Shown: positions 1-11,947 of the stretch, one piece after another
Numbering within the stretch: the stretch's first letter is position 1
Layout: every line of letters starts with the position of its first letter
From: Spartinivicinus marinus
GTDB lineage: Bacteria; Pseudomonadota; Gammaproteobacteria; Pseudomonadales; Zooshikellaceae
Direction of reading: 5' to 3'
DNA length: 64,000 nucleotides
NCBI RefSeq assembly: GCF_026309355.1
Contig: NZ_JAPJZK010000001.1
Location: 5,042,501-5,106,500 of the forward strand
Program-made: the position numbers and the translations under genes
Notes under the pieces: model-generated
What the model was told of the DNA's origin: nothing
What the model saw: the letters and a program-made list of their open reading frames with translations, nothing else
Databases searched by the model: none

Positions 1-463
1 AGGCTCATAATCAGGCTTGTCTGGGGCTTTTAAAATGGTAAATGGCTCGGTATGGGAAGGTGGCATATAAGGCATTGGAGGCCATTGCCCTTGTTGCCAG
101 CAGAGTTGCCAAGTGCCTGAATCTAGCTGACTGAGCCGCTGAAACCCTACAGCTTCAAACCAGCTGACCCAGTTTCCATCTGCCTGACAATGTAGCTGAG
201 TGATGGCTTGGTCAGCCACTTTATCAATGACAAACTTGAGTAACTGTTGACCTAAACCTTGATGCCGATAGCTGGGGTTGACCCATACATGATCAATTCG
301 ATGAGGATCACCTGCTAGTAGCCAAACAGATGCAACCAACAGGTCATCCCCTTTTACGATGACATAAGGCACTGCGCTATCAAGCTGGTGAACATCATCG
401 GGTGCTGGAGGTGGCTCAGCAAGTGCCTCAGCCACTGCTTGCCATTGCTCCAGAGATACTGCT

Positions 464-489
<26 letters not shown>
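1..489 (-). CDS. GNAT family N-acetyltransferase (partial, C-terminus beyond the window)
   Basis: Open frame read leftward from ATG at 487-489 to the window edge, 163 codons without a stop. The translation has a GNAT acetyl-CoA binding segment, HVWVNPSYRHQGLGQQLL (about residues 67-84, with the R/Q-x-x-G-x-G/A pattern as RHQGLG), followed by a C-terminal GWF/GF-type strand (WFEAVGFQRL). GNAT enzymes transfer acetyl from acetyl-CoA to an amine; the substrate cannot be deduced. Its start overlaps the last 26 bases of roxA, so the two are probably co-translated. Pseudomonas has a GNAT gene in the same place after the purB-cupin pair. Confidence 0.85.
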
Positions 490-3024
<2,535 letters not shown>

Positions 3025-3067
3025 TTAGGAAGGGTTGCAAAACTATTGCACTTGCAAATACTACGTT

Positions 3068-3126
3068 AAAAACCAACTCAAAATGCGCGTTTATTTGATG
3101 TAAACGCCACTTTCTCATCGATTTTT
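3068..3126. other. Long imperfect hairpin between hflD and purB, possibly a dispersed intergenic element
   Basis: A perfect 7-bp stem, GCGTTTA (3087-3093) with TAAACGC (3101-3107), is flanked by imperfect arms ending in AAAAA at 3068-3072 and TTTTT at 3122-3126, so about 59 bases can fold on either strand. It lies between hflD and purB and no gene is supported in it; the 66-codon frame across it on the minus strand looks like chance. The style (AT-rich arms around a GTTTA...TAAAC core) suggests a repeated intergenic element, but only one copy is seen here. Confidence 0.35.
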
Positions 3127-3230
3127 GCCTTGTCTTTGCTGCGCTCATAACGTTTTGTGGCACCCTCATGGGTTTAAAAAATAGGTTTAAATAAATGGGT
3201 CAAAATTAATATCGTTATTTCACCTGCTTG

Positions 3231-3854
3231 TTAATAGCCAAGCTGGTTTAGGGCTGACAGTAATCTCTTGCGATAAATCAGTAGATGCCAACGTCGACCA
3301 CCGACCTGATGCCAAAGCATGGCAGCTCTTACCCCTGCCAGCAGCGTTGCCCGGATTTTATCGGCATTGGTTTGCTGCTGTAAGTACTGAGGGTCACCAG
3401 TCACCTGAATTCTTGGCCGGAAAGTACTGACAGTATCAAGATATAGTGATGCCAGGTTGGCCATGACATTAACATGGTTAACACCAAAGTGAGCTACCTG
3501 GTCTTGTACTTGCGTTAGTCGCTCACTAATGGTTCGGAGCATGCCAGATGCTTTGCTCAGTTTGCGCTCCAGATGAATCAAAGTCAGCGCATAGCGAATG
3601 GTATCGGTATGGGTGGGCTGGCTACCTGTCCGCTCAAGAATTTGCTTGAGAATATTAAAGCCAATCGTTAATCCAGATAACCCATTGAAAACGGCTTCTA
3701 CATTTTCTGGTTGCGTGCATAAAATACTGTTAATGGAGGTATCCAGCGCATCAGTTGGTGCTTGACCCTGTTTTGCAATTTGTTCCACCAGGTGGCTGGC
3801 TTGAAATATGCCAGCTAAAGCAATCAGTTGGTTATGATAGTTGTGGGAGGCCAT
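3231..3854 (-). CDS. hflD: High-frequency lysogenization protein HflD homologue
   Basis: 207 aa from the ATG at 3852-3854, whose product (MASHNYHNQLIALAGIFQA) aligns with the E. coli HflD N-terminus. An upstream ATG at 3875 would add seven residues; neither start has a strong Shine-Dalgarno. HflD is a peripheral inner-membrane protein known in E. coli for binding phage lambda CII; its housekeeping role is unclear. Family features visible are the HLERKLSKASGML segment, the GPRIQVTG-like motif (here RPRIQVTG) and ATLLAGVRAAMLWHQVGG. It sits between mnmA and purB, the usual gammaproteobacterial order, and is probably transcribed with both. Confidence 0.92.
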   Translation of the reverse strand: MASHNYHNQLIALAGIFQASHLVEQIAKQGQAPTDALDTSINSILCTQPENVEAVFNGLSGLTIGFNILKQILERTGSQPTHTDTIRYALTLIHLERKLSKASGMLRTISERLTQVQDQVAHFGVNHVNVMANLASLYLDTVSTFRPRIQVTGDPQYLQQQTNADKIRATLLAGVRAAMLWHQVGGRRWHLLIYRKRLLSALNQLGY

Positions 3855-3947
3855 ATCACTTTGTACTTTTAACATTCATGGTATGCTTTAAGGGGTACAG
3901 CTTAAGCAGTACAACTTGTAATGTATTGCTTGTTAAGTACTAGTTTG

Positions 3948-5045
3948 TTAATCGCTACTTGCAATTACCCCACCACCTAAACAAATTTGATCGTCGTAAA
4001 ACACCACCGACTGGCCAAGGGTGACTGCCCGCTGTGGTTGATCAAAGGTTGCTTGATAGTCACCGTTAGGCAGCTGCTCTAGCAAGCAGGGTTGATCCTG
4101 CTGACGATAGCGAATTTTTGCCGTTAGTCGTGCAGGCAGGCTGGGTGGTTCACCCGCTACCCAGTCCACAACAGGTGCAGTGAGCCGTTGGGCAAAAAGT
4201 AATGGGTGGTCAGTCCCTTGAACGGCAATCAGCACATTGCGGTTCAAGTCTTTAGCTGCAACATACCAGGGGGCTTCTTGGGCGCCTTTCAGACCGCCAA
4301 TTCTTAACCCTTGGCGTTGGCCAATAGTGTGATACATCAAGCCTTGATGCTGGCCAATAATGTCACCTTCAGGGGTTTCGATATTGCCAGGCTGGGCAGG
4401 TAGATACTGCTTTAAAAAGTCACTAAAACGGCGCTCACCAATAAAGCAAATGCCCGTACTGTCTTTTTTATTGTGAGTCACTAAGTCGTGCTGTTCGGCT
4501 AAAGCCCGTACTTCGGGTTTGGTTAATTCCCCGACAGGGAACAGGGTTTTGGCAAACTGTTCGGTGCCAACTGCATGTAAAAAGTAGCTCTGATCTTTGT
4601 TATGATCGAGCCCTCTGAGCAGGCAGGCTTTACCCTCTATGATGCGTTTACGGGCATAATGGCCGGTGGCGATATAATCTGCGCCTAATACCACGGCATA
4701 ATCGAGAAAGGCTTTAAACTTAATTTCTTTATTACAGAGGATATCAGGGTTAGGCGTTCGCCCTGCCTGATACTCATGTAAAAAATGTTCAAATACATTA
4801 TCCCAATATTCAGCAGCAAAATTGGCTGTGTGTAAGGGGATTCCCAATTTGTCACAAACTGCTTGAGCATCAGCTAAGTCTTGCTTGGCGGTACAGTACT
4901 CTGTGCCATCATCTTCCTCCCAGTTTTTCATAAACAGCCCTTCAACCTGATAGCCTTGCTCTTTTAGCAAGAGGGCTGAAACGGAGGAGTCGACACCACC
5001 GGACATACCAACGACAACGCGGGTGGGGTGATTATCATCAACCAT
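3948..5045 (-). CDS. mnmA: tRNA-specific 2-thiouridylase MnmA
   Basis: 365 aa. MnmA adenylates U34 of tRNA-Lys, -Glu and -Gln with ATP and inserts sulfur delivered by the Tus relay to give 2-thiouridine. The PP-loop motif [15 protein letters not shown] is at residues 13-27. The catalytic cysteine pair is present: C104 in [13 protein letters not shown] and C200 in [12 protein letters not shown]. The central tRNA-binding and C-terminal beta-barrel regions follow ([15 protein letters not shown], then [19 protein letters not shown]). A complete tusDCB-tusE set lies in the same window (20990-22391), so donor and acceptor of the sulfur relay are genetically close. Confidence 0.97.
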   Translation of the reverse strand: MVDDNHPTRVVVGMSGGVDSSVSALLLKEQGYQVEGLFMKNWEEDDGTEYCTAKQDLADAQAVCDKLGIPLHTANFAAEYWDNVFEHFLHEYQAGRTPNPDILCNKEIKFKAFLDYAVVLGADYIATGHYARKRIIEGKACLLRGLDHNKDQSYFLHAVGTEQFAKTLFPVGELTKPEVRALAEQHDLVTHNKKDSTGICFIGERRFSDFLKQYLPAQPGNIETPEGDIIGQHQGLMYHTIGQRQGLRIGGLKGAQEAPWYVAAKDLNRNVLIAVQGTDHPLLFAQRLTAPVVDWVAGEPPSLPARLTAKIRYRQQDQPCLLEQLPNGDYQATFDQPQRAVTLGQSVVFYDDQICLGGGVIASSD

Positions 5046-5089
5046 TATAAAACCAAACCATATACATCATGTTAAAAAAGCCAGCTATT

Positions 5090-5536
5090 CTACTCATCCT
5101 CGTGAATAACTGCCAATGGATAACGTATTCCTGCAAGATAGTCTTTAATACATTCTACGACCAGTGGGCTACGCAGGTGAATACTAGGTTGGCTGAGTTG
5201 TTCCAAACTTAACCAATGAGTGGCTTCAATATCTGGGTCGAGCCTATGGGCAGGATGATGCTGAACAGGTTTGGCAATAAAACAGTAGCGGTGGAAGGTA
5301 AGGTCACTGGTGGGTGGTCGATAAATATATATGCCCAAAAGGTAACTCGGTTTTACCTCCCAGCCGGTTTCTTCTAATGTTTCTCTGATAGCAGCGTCAA
5401 CAATTTTTTCATTAGCCTCTATATGACCAGCGGGCTGGTTAAAAACGAGTTGGCCTTTCACCTGTTCACTGACGGTTAAGAAGGTTTGATCTTTTTCTAC
5501 AATGGTGGCAACAGTGGCTCTTGGGGTCCAAATCAT
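5090..5536 (-). CDS. nudJ: NUDIX hydrolase, NudJ type
   Basis: 148 aa (E. coli NudJ is 153). The Nudix box runs from G37 to W59: G37, E43, then R51-E52 and E55-E56, with the metal-binding REx2EE core complete. The preceding NQPAGHIEANE matches the NQPAGH(L)EA motif typical of NudJ. NudJ removes phosphate from nucleoside tri- and diphosphates and from hydroxymethylpyrimidine pyrophosphate, a thiamine intermediate (family knowledge). It lies 44 bases upstream of mnmA on the same strand and probably shares its transcript, as in E. coli and Pseudomonas. Confidence 0.9.
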   Translation of the reverse strand: MIWTPRATVATIVEKDQTFLTVSEQVKGQLVFNQPAGHIEANEKIVDAAIRETLEETGWEVKPSYLLGIYIYRPPTSDLTFHRYCFIAKPVQHHPAHRLDPDIEATHWLSLEQLSQPSIHLRSPLVVECIKDYLAGIRYPLAVIHEDE

Positions 5537-5803
5537 AACGATTGTCTCTGGATACTCAGCAGCGAGTAAGTTGAATAGTTGTTAAATGTTGGCTAAAAAT
5601 CAACGACAAGAGAAAGGAAAAGCAGTTGTTGTATAAATGTAAAAAATAACCGGGATTAATGAGGTTTATGTAATAAAACTACAAATACTGTCATAATACC
5701 CGACAAAATAGGGTCAGTTCATACTGTCGTGAATGAATGAGTTTTTATTAACTGTTATTTTAGCGGCAAAGTAAGGCTTGGTTCTTATACTATAGACGAA
5801 GGG

Positions 5804-5900
5804 CTAACCAGAAAAACAGGTGGCAACTTGTAGAATAACTACAGCAACCACCCTGTTTTAGTGTTTGATAGACCCTGACAATTCACCTAACCAGAAAAAC
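5804..5900 (+). promoter_or_regulatory. icd upstream region: 14-bp direct repeat enclosing an imperfect hairpin
   Basis: CTAACCAGAAAAAC occurs at 5804-5817 and again at 5887-5900, the second copy ending just before the icd Shine-Dalgarno. Between them, 5812-5860 can form an imperfect hairpin (AAAACAGG-TGG...CTTGTAG with CTACAGCAACCACCCTGTTTT), with a short T run after the right arm, so it could act as a leader attenuator. This is a reading of structure only; no promoter boxes are claimed. The rest of the gap between nudJ and icd (5537-5803) is AT-rich and shows no gene. Confidence 0.35.
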
Positions 5901-5910
5901 GGAGTAGAGA

Positions 5911-7170
5911 ATGGGATACCAAAAAATTCAGGTACCAACGACAGGCGAGAAAATTACCGTTAATGCTGATAACTCCCTGAATGTACCTAGCAATCCTATT
6001 GTTCCTTACATTGAAGGGGATGGTATTGGGGTTGATGTATCACCTGCCATGATCAAAGTGGTCGATGCTGCTGTTCAAAAAGCTTATGGTGGTGAGCGTA
6101 AGATTTCTTGGATGGAAGTGTATGCAGGCGAAAAAGCCACTCAAGTATACGATGAAAACACATGGTTACCTGAAGAAACCTTAGAAGCATTTAAAGAGTT
6201 TGCAGTCGGTATTAAAGGCCCACTAACTACACCGGTTGGTGGTGGCATTCGTTCGCTGAATGTTGCGCTTCGTCAAGAGCTGGATTTGTATGTTTGTCAG
6301 CGCCCTGTCCGCTGGTTCACGGGTGTACCAAGCCCACTGGTCAATCCTGAAACTGTCGATATGTGCATTTTCCGCGAAAACTCTGAGGATATTTACGCGG
6401 GGGTTGAGTGGAAAGCAGGCACGCCAGAAGCTGATAAAGTCATTAAATTCTTCAAAGAAGAAATGGGTGTGACCAAAATCCGCTTTGACACCAACTGTGG
6501 TATAGGCATTAAACCTGTTTCAGAAGAAGGCACTAAACGTTTAGTACGTAAAGCGATTCAGTATACCATCGATAATGATAAAGCTTCTCTTACTTTGGTA
6601 CACAAAGGCAACATCATGAAGTTTACTGAAGGTGCTTTTAAAGAGTGGGGTTATGAGTTATCGCAGCAAGAGTTTGGTGCTGAGTTATTAGATGGGGGCC
6701 CATGGTGCACCTTTAAAAACCCAAAAACGGGTAAAGAAATTGTGGTTAAAGATGTGATTGCCGATGCCATGCTGCAGCAAATCTTGCTACGTCCAGCAGA
6801 GTATGACGTGATTGCCACCCTTAACCTAAATGGTGACTATTTATCCGATGCACTGGCTGCAGAAGTGGGTGGTATTGGAATTGCTCCAGGTGCCAACTTA
6901 AGTGATACTGTGGCTATTTTCGAAGCGACTCATGGTACAGCACCTAAATATGCTGGGCAGGATAAAGTGAACCCAGGGTCATTGATTCTATCTGCTGAAA
7001 TGATGCTGCGTCATATGGGCTGGACAGAAGCGGCTGATTTAATCATCAAAGGTATGGAAGGCGCGATTTCAGCTAAAACCGTTACTTATGACTTTGAGCG
7101 TTTGATGGATGGTGCTAAGTTGCTGAAGTGTTCTGAGTTTGGTGATGCTATGGTTGAGCATATGGGCTAA
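5911..7170 (+). CDS. icd: NADP-dependent isocitrate dehydrogenase
   Basis: 419 aa, E. coli Icd type (416 aa). It converts isocitrate and NADP+ to 2-oxoglutarate, CO2 and NADPH in the TCA cycle. The substrate-binding, phosphorylatable serine is S115 in [20 protein letters not shown]121 and R131 of the isocitrate pocket and the metal-binding [17 protein letters not shown] aspartates follow, then [16 protein letters not shown] of the cofactor site. The start has a good Shine-Dalgarno (GGAG, six bases before ATG). The phosphorylation site implies possible AceK control, but aceK is not in this window. A strong bidirectional terminator lies downstream. Confidence 0.97.
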   Translation: MGYQKIQVPTTGEKITVNADNSLNVPSNPIVPYIEGDGIGVDVSPAMIKVVDAAVQKAYGGERKISWMEVYAGEKATQVYDENTWLPEETLEAFKEFAVGIKGPLTTPVGGGIRSLNVALRQELDLYVCQRPVRWFTGVPSPLVNPETVDMCIFRENSEDIYAGVEWKAGTPEADKVIKFFKEEMGVTKIRFDTNCGIGIKPVSEEGTKRLVRKAIQYTIDNDKASLTLVHKGNIMKFTEGAFKEWGYELSQQEFGAELLDGGPWCTFKNPKTGKEIVVKDVIADAMLQQILLRPAEYDVIATLNLNGDYLSDALAAEVGGIGIAPGANLSDTVAIFEATHGTAPKYAGQDKVNPGSLILSAEMMLRHMGWTEAADLIIKGMEGAISAKTVTYDFERLMDGAKLLKCSEFGDAMVEHMG

Positions 7171-7373
7171 TTGAGGCGCTTTTTGTTTGCACTACCTAAC
7201 GGTCAATTCATAGATCAATTATTAATAGCGATCAATTAATAGACGGCTAGGTGGTCATTACAAAATTGTTTAAAAAATTGTTGATGGTTAATTGTTGTAC
7301 TTTAACTGTAGGGTAATAATCAGTAGAGAATTAGCGGTTGATTAATACAAATAAATAGCAACCCATTCATACC

Positions 7374-7413
7374 AAAAAGGGTCTTAATTCCAAATGGTAT
7401 TAAGACCCTTTTT
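7374..7413. terminator. Bidirectional rho-independent terminator between icd and cspD
   Basis: A perfect 15-bp stem, AAAAAGGGTCTTAAT (7374-7388) with ATTAAGACCCTTTTT (7399-7413), and a 10-base loop. The A run on one arm and T run on the other give a U tract in either direction, so it can end icd from the left and cspD from the right. The stretch 7171-7373 before it is AT-rich and contains no gene. Confidence 0.9.
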
Positions 7414-7460
7414 GTTAGTTGCTGTAAACAGCAATTATTATTGTTGTTAATTTGTTATTG

Positions 7461-7754
7461 TTAGTCTTCTAATGCTGCTTCCTCTCGCTGGTTAAAAGTG
7501 GATACTTTCACACCTGGCTCTGAAACTGCTATCGAGCCTCCGGCATCCTGGGGTAAAGGAACAATATTAATGGCATGCAATCCCTTCGGGCCTTGAAGGA
7601 TATCAAAGTTGACGGGTTGGCCTGCTTTTAAGGTTTTGTAACCATCCATCTCAATCGATGAGTAGTGCACAAACAGGTCTTCGTCACTGTCCTCTGGTAA
7701 AATAAACCCATACCCTTTGGCATTATTAAACCATTTCACTTTACCTGTTGGCAT
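7461..7754 (-). CDS. cspD: Cold-shock-domain protein, CspD type
   Basis: 97 aa. The cold-shock domain occupies residues 1-67, with RNP1 KGYGFI and RNP2 LFVHYS, which bind single-stranded nucleic acid. About 27 extra residues follow (PLPQDAGGSIAV onward), a C-terminal extension found in CspD rather than CspA. In E. coli CspD inhibits replication initiation in stationary phase. It is divergent from clpS across a 233-bp region, the same arrangement as in E. coli and Pseudomonas. Its 3' end faces icd across the shared terminator. Confidence 0.93.
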   Translation of the reverse strand: MPTGKVKWFNNAKGYGFILPEDSDEDLFVHYSSIEMDGYKTLKAGQPVNFDILQGPKGLHAINIVPLPQDAGGSIAVSEPGVKVSTFNQREEAALED

Positions 7755-7987
7755 GCTTAATTCCCTCTGCGATAAACTCCTAATTGGAGTAGTTCCTACA
7801 ACACTATGTCACCTTGTCCCTAGGCAACATAAACGAAAAAAACCATCAATGATGGTTTTAAAACTAGTGTTTAACAAGAGAAGACTTATGTCAAGTAGTT
7901 CAAAGCTGCAAAATTTCGATTAACAGAGTTATCATAATAAGAATTCCATAGAATAATTTTTCTTGTGAATAGGGTTGAGTATTAACG

Positions 7988-8350
7988 ATGGGTAAATTAA
8001 AAGAACTTCGTCTAACATTAGATAGTGAGGATGGAACCGGCGATCTAGACGAGGACGGACAAGTTGTGGTGGCGCCGGCAAAGCCTGCTTTAAAACCACC
8101 CGCTATGTACAAAGTAGTACTCATCAATGATGATTACACCCCAATGGACTTCGTTGTTGAAGTACTACAGTTGTTTTTTAATATGAACTGGGAGAAAGCT
8201 ACCCAGGTCATGCTAACAGTCCACACACAAGGAAAGGGGGTTTGTGGAGTGTTTACAAAAGATGTTGCTGAAACTAAAGCAGAGCAGGTGACTCAATATT
8301 CAAAAGAGAGCCAGCACCCTCTGTTGTGCAACATTGAGAAAGCTAATTAA
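7988..8350 (+). CDS. clpS: ATP-dependent Clp protease adaptor ClpS
   Basis: 120 aa. ClpS binds proteins with N-terminal Leu, Phe, Tyr or Trp and hands them to ClpAP. The N-degron pocket is visible in [16 protein letters not shown] (N, D, D, then T and M positions), and the second half carries the conserved histidine in [23 protein letters not shown]. The first 40 residues are the flexible, acidic N-terminal extension that enters ClpA. It is 26 bases upstream of clpA. The short palindrome at 7840-7859 between cspD and clpS has no U tract and is not called a terminator. Confidence 0.96.
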   Translation: MGKLKELRLTLDSEDGTGDLDEDGQVVVAPAKPALKPPAMYKVVLINDDYTPMDFVVEVLQLFFNMNWEKATQVMLTVHTQGKGVCGVFTKDVAETKAEQVTQYSKESQHPLLCNIEKAN

Positions 8351-8376
8351 TCAGCGGAACCTAAGGTACCAACGAT

Positions 8377-10641
8377 ATGTTGAATAAAGACCTCGAAGTG
8401 ACCTTGAACCATGCCTTCAAGGATGCTCGTGCCAAACGTCATGAATTTATGACGGTGGAGCATCTGCTGTTGGCGCTGCTGGATAACGATGCAGCAGCCA
8501 AGGTATTGAAGGCTTGTGGTGCTGATATGGATCGCTTACGCAGGGACTTAACTGACTTCGTCGACTCAACCACACCCTTAATTCCTAGTAATGAAGATGA
8601 TCGAGAAACGCAGCCTACGCTGGGGTTTCAGCGGGTATTGCAACGTGCCGTATTTCATGTGCAAAGTTCGGGAAAAAAGGAAGTGACTGGCGCCAATGTA
8701 TTGGTCGCCATTTTTAGTGAGCAAGAGAGTCAAGCCGTTTACTTCCTCAAACAACAAAATATCGCCAGAATAGATGTGGTTAATTTTATTGCCCATGGTA
8801 TTTCCAAAGTATCAGGCGCAAGTAGTGATCAAGAGGAAATTGGTCATGAGCAAGGCGATGATGAGGCTGCAACAGAAACGGGCACGTCATCGAATCCACT
8901 AGAGAACTTCGCCACTAACCTCAATGAACAAGCTAAAGCCGGTCGGATTGATCCGTTGGTGGGGAGAGATCAAGAGCTGGAGCGGGTAGCGCAAATTTTG
9001 ACTCGCCGCCGTAAAAATAACCCATTATTAGTGGGGGAGGCGGGCGTTGGTAAAACAGCGATTGCTGAAGGGCTTGCCAAGCGCATTGTGGATGAAGAAG
9101 TCCCTGATATTTTGTCAGATGCCACTATTTACTCATTAGACTTGGGTGCTCTGCTTGCCGGTACCAAGTATCGTGGTGACTTTGAAAAGCGGTTCAAGCA
9201 GCTGCTGGCAGAGCTTCGTAAAAAAGCCCATGCCATTTTATTTATTGATGAAATCCATACCATTATTGGTGCAGGGGCTGCGTCAGGTGGAGTAATGGAT
9301 GCTTCTAACTTGCTGAAACCCTTGTTAACGTCAGGTGAGTTACGTTGTATTGGTTCAACTACCTTTCAAGAGTTTCGCGGTATTTTTGAAAAAGATCGGG
9401 CGTTGGCGCGGCGATTTCAAAAGGTGGATATTAATGAGCCCAATGTGGAGGATACTTTCCATATCCTCAAAGGGCTAAAACCAAAGTTCGAAGAGCACCA
9501 CTGTATTAAATACACAGAAACTGCACTGCGGGCAGCGTCTGAGTTAGCTGATCGTTATATCAATGATCGCCATATGCCTGATAAAGCGATTGATGTAATT
9601 GATGAAGCGGGGGCTTATCAGCGTTTGCAGCCTGAAAATAAACGGAAAAAAACCATTGGTGTTGGAGATATTGAGTCTATCGTGGCGAAAATTGCCCGGA
9701 TTCCACCGAAGAATGTATCTGCTTCTGATAAGGAAATCTTAGAAAAACTCGAGCGCAACTTGAAAATGGTGGTGTTTGGTCAGGATGAAGCGATTACTTC
9801 ACTATCAACTGCAATCAAAATGTCTCGTGCTGGTTTAAAGGCGCCAGAGCGTCCTGTAGGAGCGTTTTTATTTGCTGGACCTACCGGTGTGGGTAAGACT
9901 GAAGTAAGTCGTCAGCTGGCTGAGGTGCTGGGTATTGAGCTGGTTCGGTTTGATATGTCTGAGTATATGGAACGGCATACCGTTTCACGGTTGATCGGCG
10001 CACCACCCGGTTATGTGGGATATGACCAAGGCGGCCTGTTAACTGAGGCAATCAACAGGCAGCCGCATTGTGTCTTATTAATGGATGAAATAGAAAAAGC
10101 CCATCCAGAGGTATTTAACTTGCTGCTGCAAGTGATGGATCATGGCACATTAACAGACAACAATGGTCGTAAAGCGGATTTCCGTAATGTGATTATTGTG
10201 ATGACAACCAATGCTGGGGCTGAAACGGTTAGTCGTGCTTCGATTGGGTTTACTGAGCAAGATCACTCGACTGATGGAATGGAAGCAATTAAAAAGACTT
10301 TCTCGCCAGAGTTTCGTAACCGCTTAGATGCCATTATCCAGTTTGGAAATTTAGATCCAGATGTGATCAAGCATGTGGTTGATAAATTCTTAACTGAACT
10401 GCAAACGCAGCTTGATGATAAGAAAGTGCTGCTAGAGGTTGATGAAAGTGCTCTTGCTTGGCTTGCACAAGAAGGCTATGACAAGCAAATGGGCGCACGA
10501 CCAATGGCGCGGGTCATTCAGGAAAACTTGAAAAAACCGCTGGCAGAAGAAATCCTGTTTGGGCAGTTGGCCGGTAACGGTGGCAAGGTTCACGTCTCAG
10601 TAAAAGACGGTATGTTAACACTGGATTATGAGGCAGCTTGA
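8377..10641 (+). CDS. clpA: ATP-dependent Clp protease ATP-binding subunit ClpA
   Basis: 754 aa, close to E. coli ClpA (758). It is a hexameric AAA+ unfoldase that feeds ClpP. The N-domain (about 1-145, [11 protein letters not shown]) binds ClpS. D1 has Walker A GEAGVGKT near residue 220 and Walker B LFIDEIH. D2 has GPTGVGKT near residue 500 and [21 protein letters not shown] near residue 620 fits the IG(L/F) tripeptide loop that docks ClpP. No clpP is in this window. It probably forms an operon with clpS and completes the N-degron pathway together with bpt and aat. Confidence 0.97.
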   Translation: MLNKDLEVTLNHAFKDARAKRHEFMTVEHLLLALLDNDAAAKVLKACGADMDRLRRDLTDFVDSTTPLIPSNEDDRETQPTLGFQRVLQRAVFHVQSSGKKEVTGANVLVAIFSEQESQAVYFLKQQNIARIDVVNFIAHGISKVSGASSDQEEIGHEQGDDEAATETGTSSNPLENFATNLNEQAKAGRIDPLVGRDQELERVAQILTRRRKNNPLLVGEAGVGKTAIAEGLAKRIVDEEVPDILSDATIYSLDLGALLAGTKYRGDFEKRFKQLLAELRKKAHAILFIDEIHTIIGAGAASGGVMDASNLLKPLLTSGELRCIGSTTFQEFRGIFEKDRALARRFQKVDINEPNVEDTFHILKGLKPKFEEHHCIKYTETALRAASELADRYINDRHMPDKAIDVIDEAGAYQRLQPENKRKKTIGVGDIESIVAKIARIPPKNVSASDKEILEKLERNLKMVVFGQDEAITSLSTAIKMSRAGLKAPERPVGAFLFAGPTGVGKTEVSRQLAEVLGIELVRFDMSEYMERHTVSRLIGAPPGYVGYDQGGLLTEAINRQPHCVLLMDEIEKAHPEVFNLLLQVMDHGTLTDNNGRKADFRNVIIVMTTNAGAETVSRASIGFTEQDHSTDGMEAIKKTFSPEFRNRLDAIIQFGNLDPDVIKHVVDKFLTELQTQLDDKKVLLEVDESALAWLAQEGYDKQMGARPMARVIQENLKKPLAEEILFGQLAGNGGKVHVSVKDGMLTLDYEAA

Positions 10642-10648
10642 AGCTGCC
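10632..10648 (+). terminator. Hairpin overlapping the clpA stop, weak terminator candidate
   Basis: GGCAGCTT-GAAGCTGCC is a near-perfect palindrome spanning the clpA stop codon (10639-10641). There is no T run after it, so it is at best a non-canonical terminator between the convergent clpA and infA genes. Confidence 0.3.
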
Positions 10649-10694
10649 CTCGCAATCTGGCTCTGGAATAGTGAGCTGGACGTAGCAGATTTAA

Positions 10695-10913
10695 TTAACG
10701 GGCACGGTAAGTAATACGACCTTTGCTTAAGTCGTAAGGTGTCAGCTCAACCCTTACTTTGTCGCCAGTTAAAATGCGAATATAGTTCTTGCGCATTTTT
10801 CCAGAAATATGGGCAGTCACTACATGACCATTTTCAAGTTCTACACGAAACATGGTGTTTGGCAGAGTGTCAATCACTGTGCCTTCCATTTCAATAGAGT
10901 CTTCTTTTGCCAT
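10695..10913 (-). CDS. infA: Translation initiation factor IF-1
   Basis: 72 aa from the ATG at 10911-10913, exactly the family length and beginning [12 protein letters not shown] longer frame from a GTG at 10925 is rejected because that GTG lies inside the Shine-Dalgarno GAGGTG, which is correctly spaced (9 bases) from the chosen ATG. IF-1 is a single OB-fold protein that occupies the ribosomal A site during initiation. The family pattern is intact ([18 protein letters not shown], then [18 protein letters not shown]). It is encoded between clpA and bpt, on the bpt strand. Confidence 0.97.
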   Translation of the reverse strand: MAKEDSIEMEGTVIDTLPNTMFRVELENGHVVTAHISGKMRKNYIRILTGDKVRVELTPYDLSKGRITYRAR

Positions 10914-11239
10914 TCGGCTTAGCACCTCAATGCGTTGATTAGCTGAGAAGCTAACTCAGTATAAGTCGGCTAGCTTGATATAGTCTCAATATAAGCTAGC
11001 TGATTTATATCAAGATAGCTTCTGGTAAAACGGGCTGCATTCTGCCTGAAAACTAGTCTAGAAGTAAAGGCTATAAAGGTCTAGAAAACTAATTTTTTTA
11101 TCATAAACACTTTAAATGCCTTTGTTTATAGGAGGTAGCACCCGCTTCTTATACTTTGGACTAGCCCTATATACTTTTGACTATAAACGTGGTGAAAATA
11201 GCAGTAGGTAATGAATCTATAAATTATATTGCAACCGTT
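10914..11239. other. Intergenic region between infA and bpt
   Basis: 326 bases, AT-rich, no gene seen. It holds an imperfect inverted repeat (CTAGCTTGATATA at 10970-10982 against 11006-11018, one mismatch) and a pair of TCTAGA sites near 11058-11086. The infA promoter should lie here, but no boxes are called. Confidence 0.4.
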
Positions 11240-11947
11240 TTATAAAACAGTTAACCATTGATGATCCAGATAGATTTCTAATGGTCTGAACTCGGTTTTA
11301 TAACTCATTTTTTGACATTCTTTGATCCAGTAGCCCAGATAAACATAGGGCAAACCTAAGGATTTAGCCAAGCGAATTTGCTGTAGGATGCAGTAGGTAC
11401 CTAAGCTGTGCTTAGTGAGATCGGGTTCAAAAAAGGTATAAATGGCGGACAAGCCTTTGGCCAGCTCATCCATCACCGCAACAGCTACTAACTTATCGTT
11501 TAAGCGGCACTCCATAAATTTACAAAACGACCAATCGCCGACCAAAAAAGAATTAAATTGCTCTTTACTGGGAGGGAACATATCGCCATCGGCATGTCTA
11601 GCTTCAATGTAGCGAGCGTACAAATCATAGTATTCATCGCAGTAATGAGGCGGGTGGATTTCCAGGGTAATGGCGTGGTTAACCTTTAAGATTCGTTGAA
11701 ATCGTCGTTTGAGTTTGAATTCATCAACCTTGACTCGCACAGGTGTGCAGGCACAACAAGCTTCGCAGTGAGGGCGGTATAAATGCTGGCCGCTGCGCCG
11801 AAAGCCTAAGTCGGTCAGCTGACTGTAAAGTGGCTTGGAGATAATGATGTCTGGGTCAAGAAATAGTGTGGTGGCTTGCTGCTCAGGTAAGTAACTGCAA
11901 GTATGGGGCTGGGTGGCGTAGAATTTTAATGCTTTCAGGTTACTCAT
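11240..11947 (-). CDS. bpt: Aspartate/glutamate leucyltransferase (arginyltransferase family)
   Basis: 235 aa. Bpt transfers leucine from Leu-tRNA to proteins with N-terminal Asp or Glu, turning them into ClpS substrates. The N-terminal domain carries the cysteine pattern YRPHCEACCACTPVRV; the C-terminal GNAT-like fold shows EARHADGDMFPPSKEQF and YLGYWIKECQKMSYKTEFRP, the most conserved part of the family. A good Shine-Dalgarno (GGGTGAG) precedes ATG 11947. The start overlaps the aat stop by 4 bases (ATGA), so the two aminoacyl-transferases are translationally coupled. Confidence 0.95.
   Translation of the reverse strand: MSNLKALKFYATQPHTCSYLPEQQATTLFLDPDIIISKPLYSQLTDLGFRRSGQHLYRPHCEACCACTPVRVKVDEFKLKRRFQRILKVNHAITLEIHPPHYCDEYYDLYARYIEARHADGDMFPPSKEQFNSFLVGDWSFCKFMECRLNDKLVAVAVMDELAKGLSAIYTFFEPDLTKHSLGTYCILQQIRLAKSLGLPYVYLGYWIKECQKMSYKTEFRPLEIYLDHQWLTVL

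Noticed and set aside
7838-7865. Palindrome AAACCATCAATGATGGTTT between cspD and clpS considered as a terminator
   Set aside because: It lies upstream of both divergent genes, has almost no loop and no U tract in a useful direction; at most an operator.
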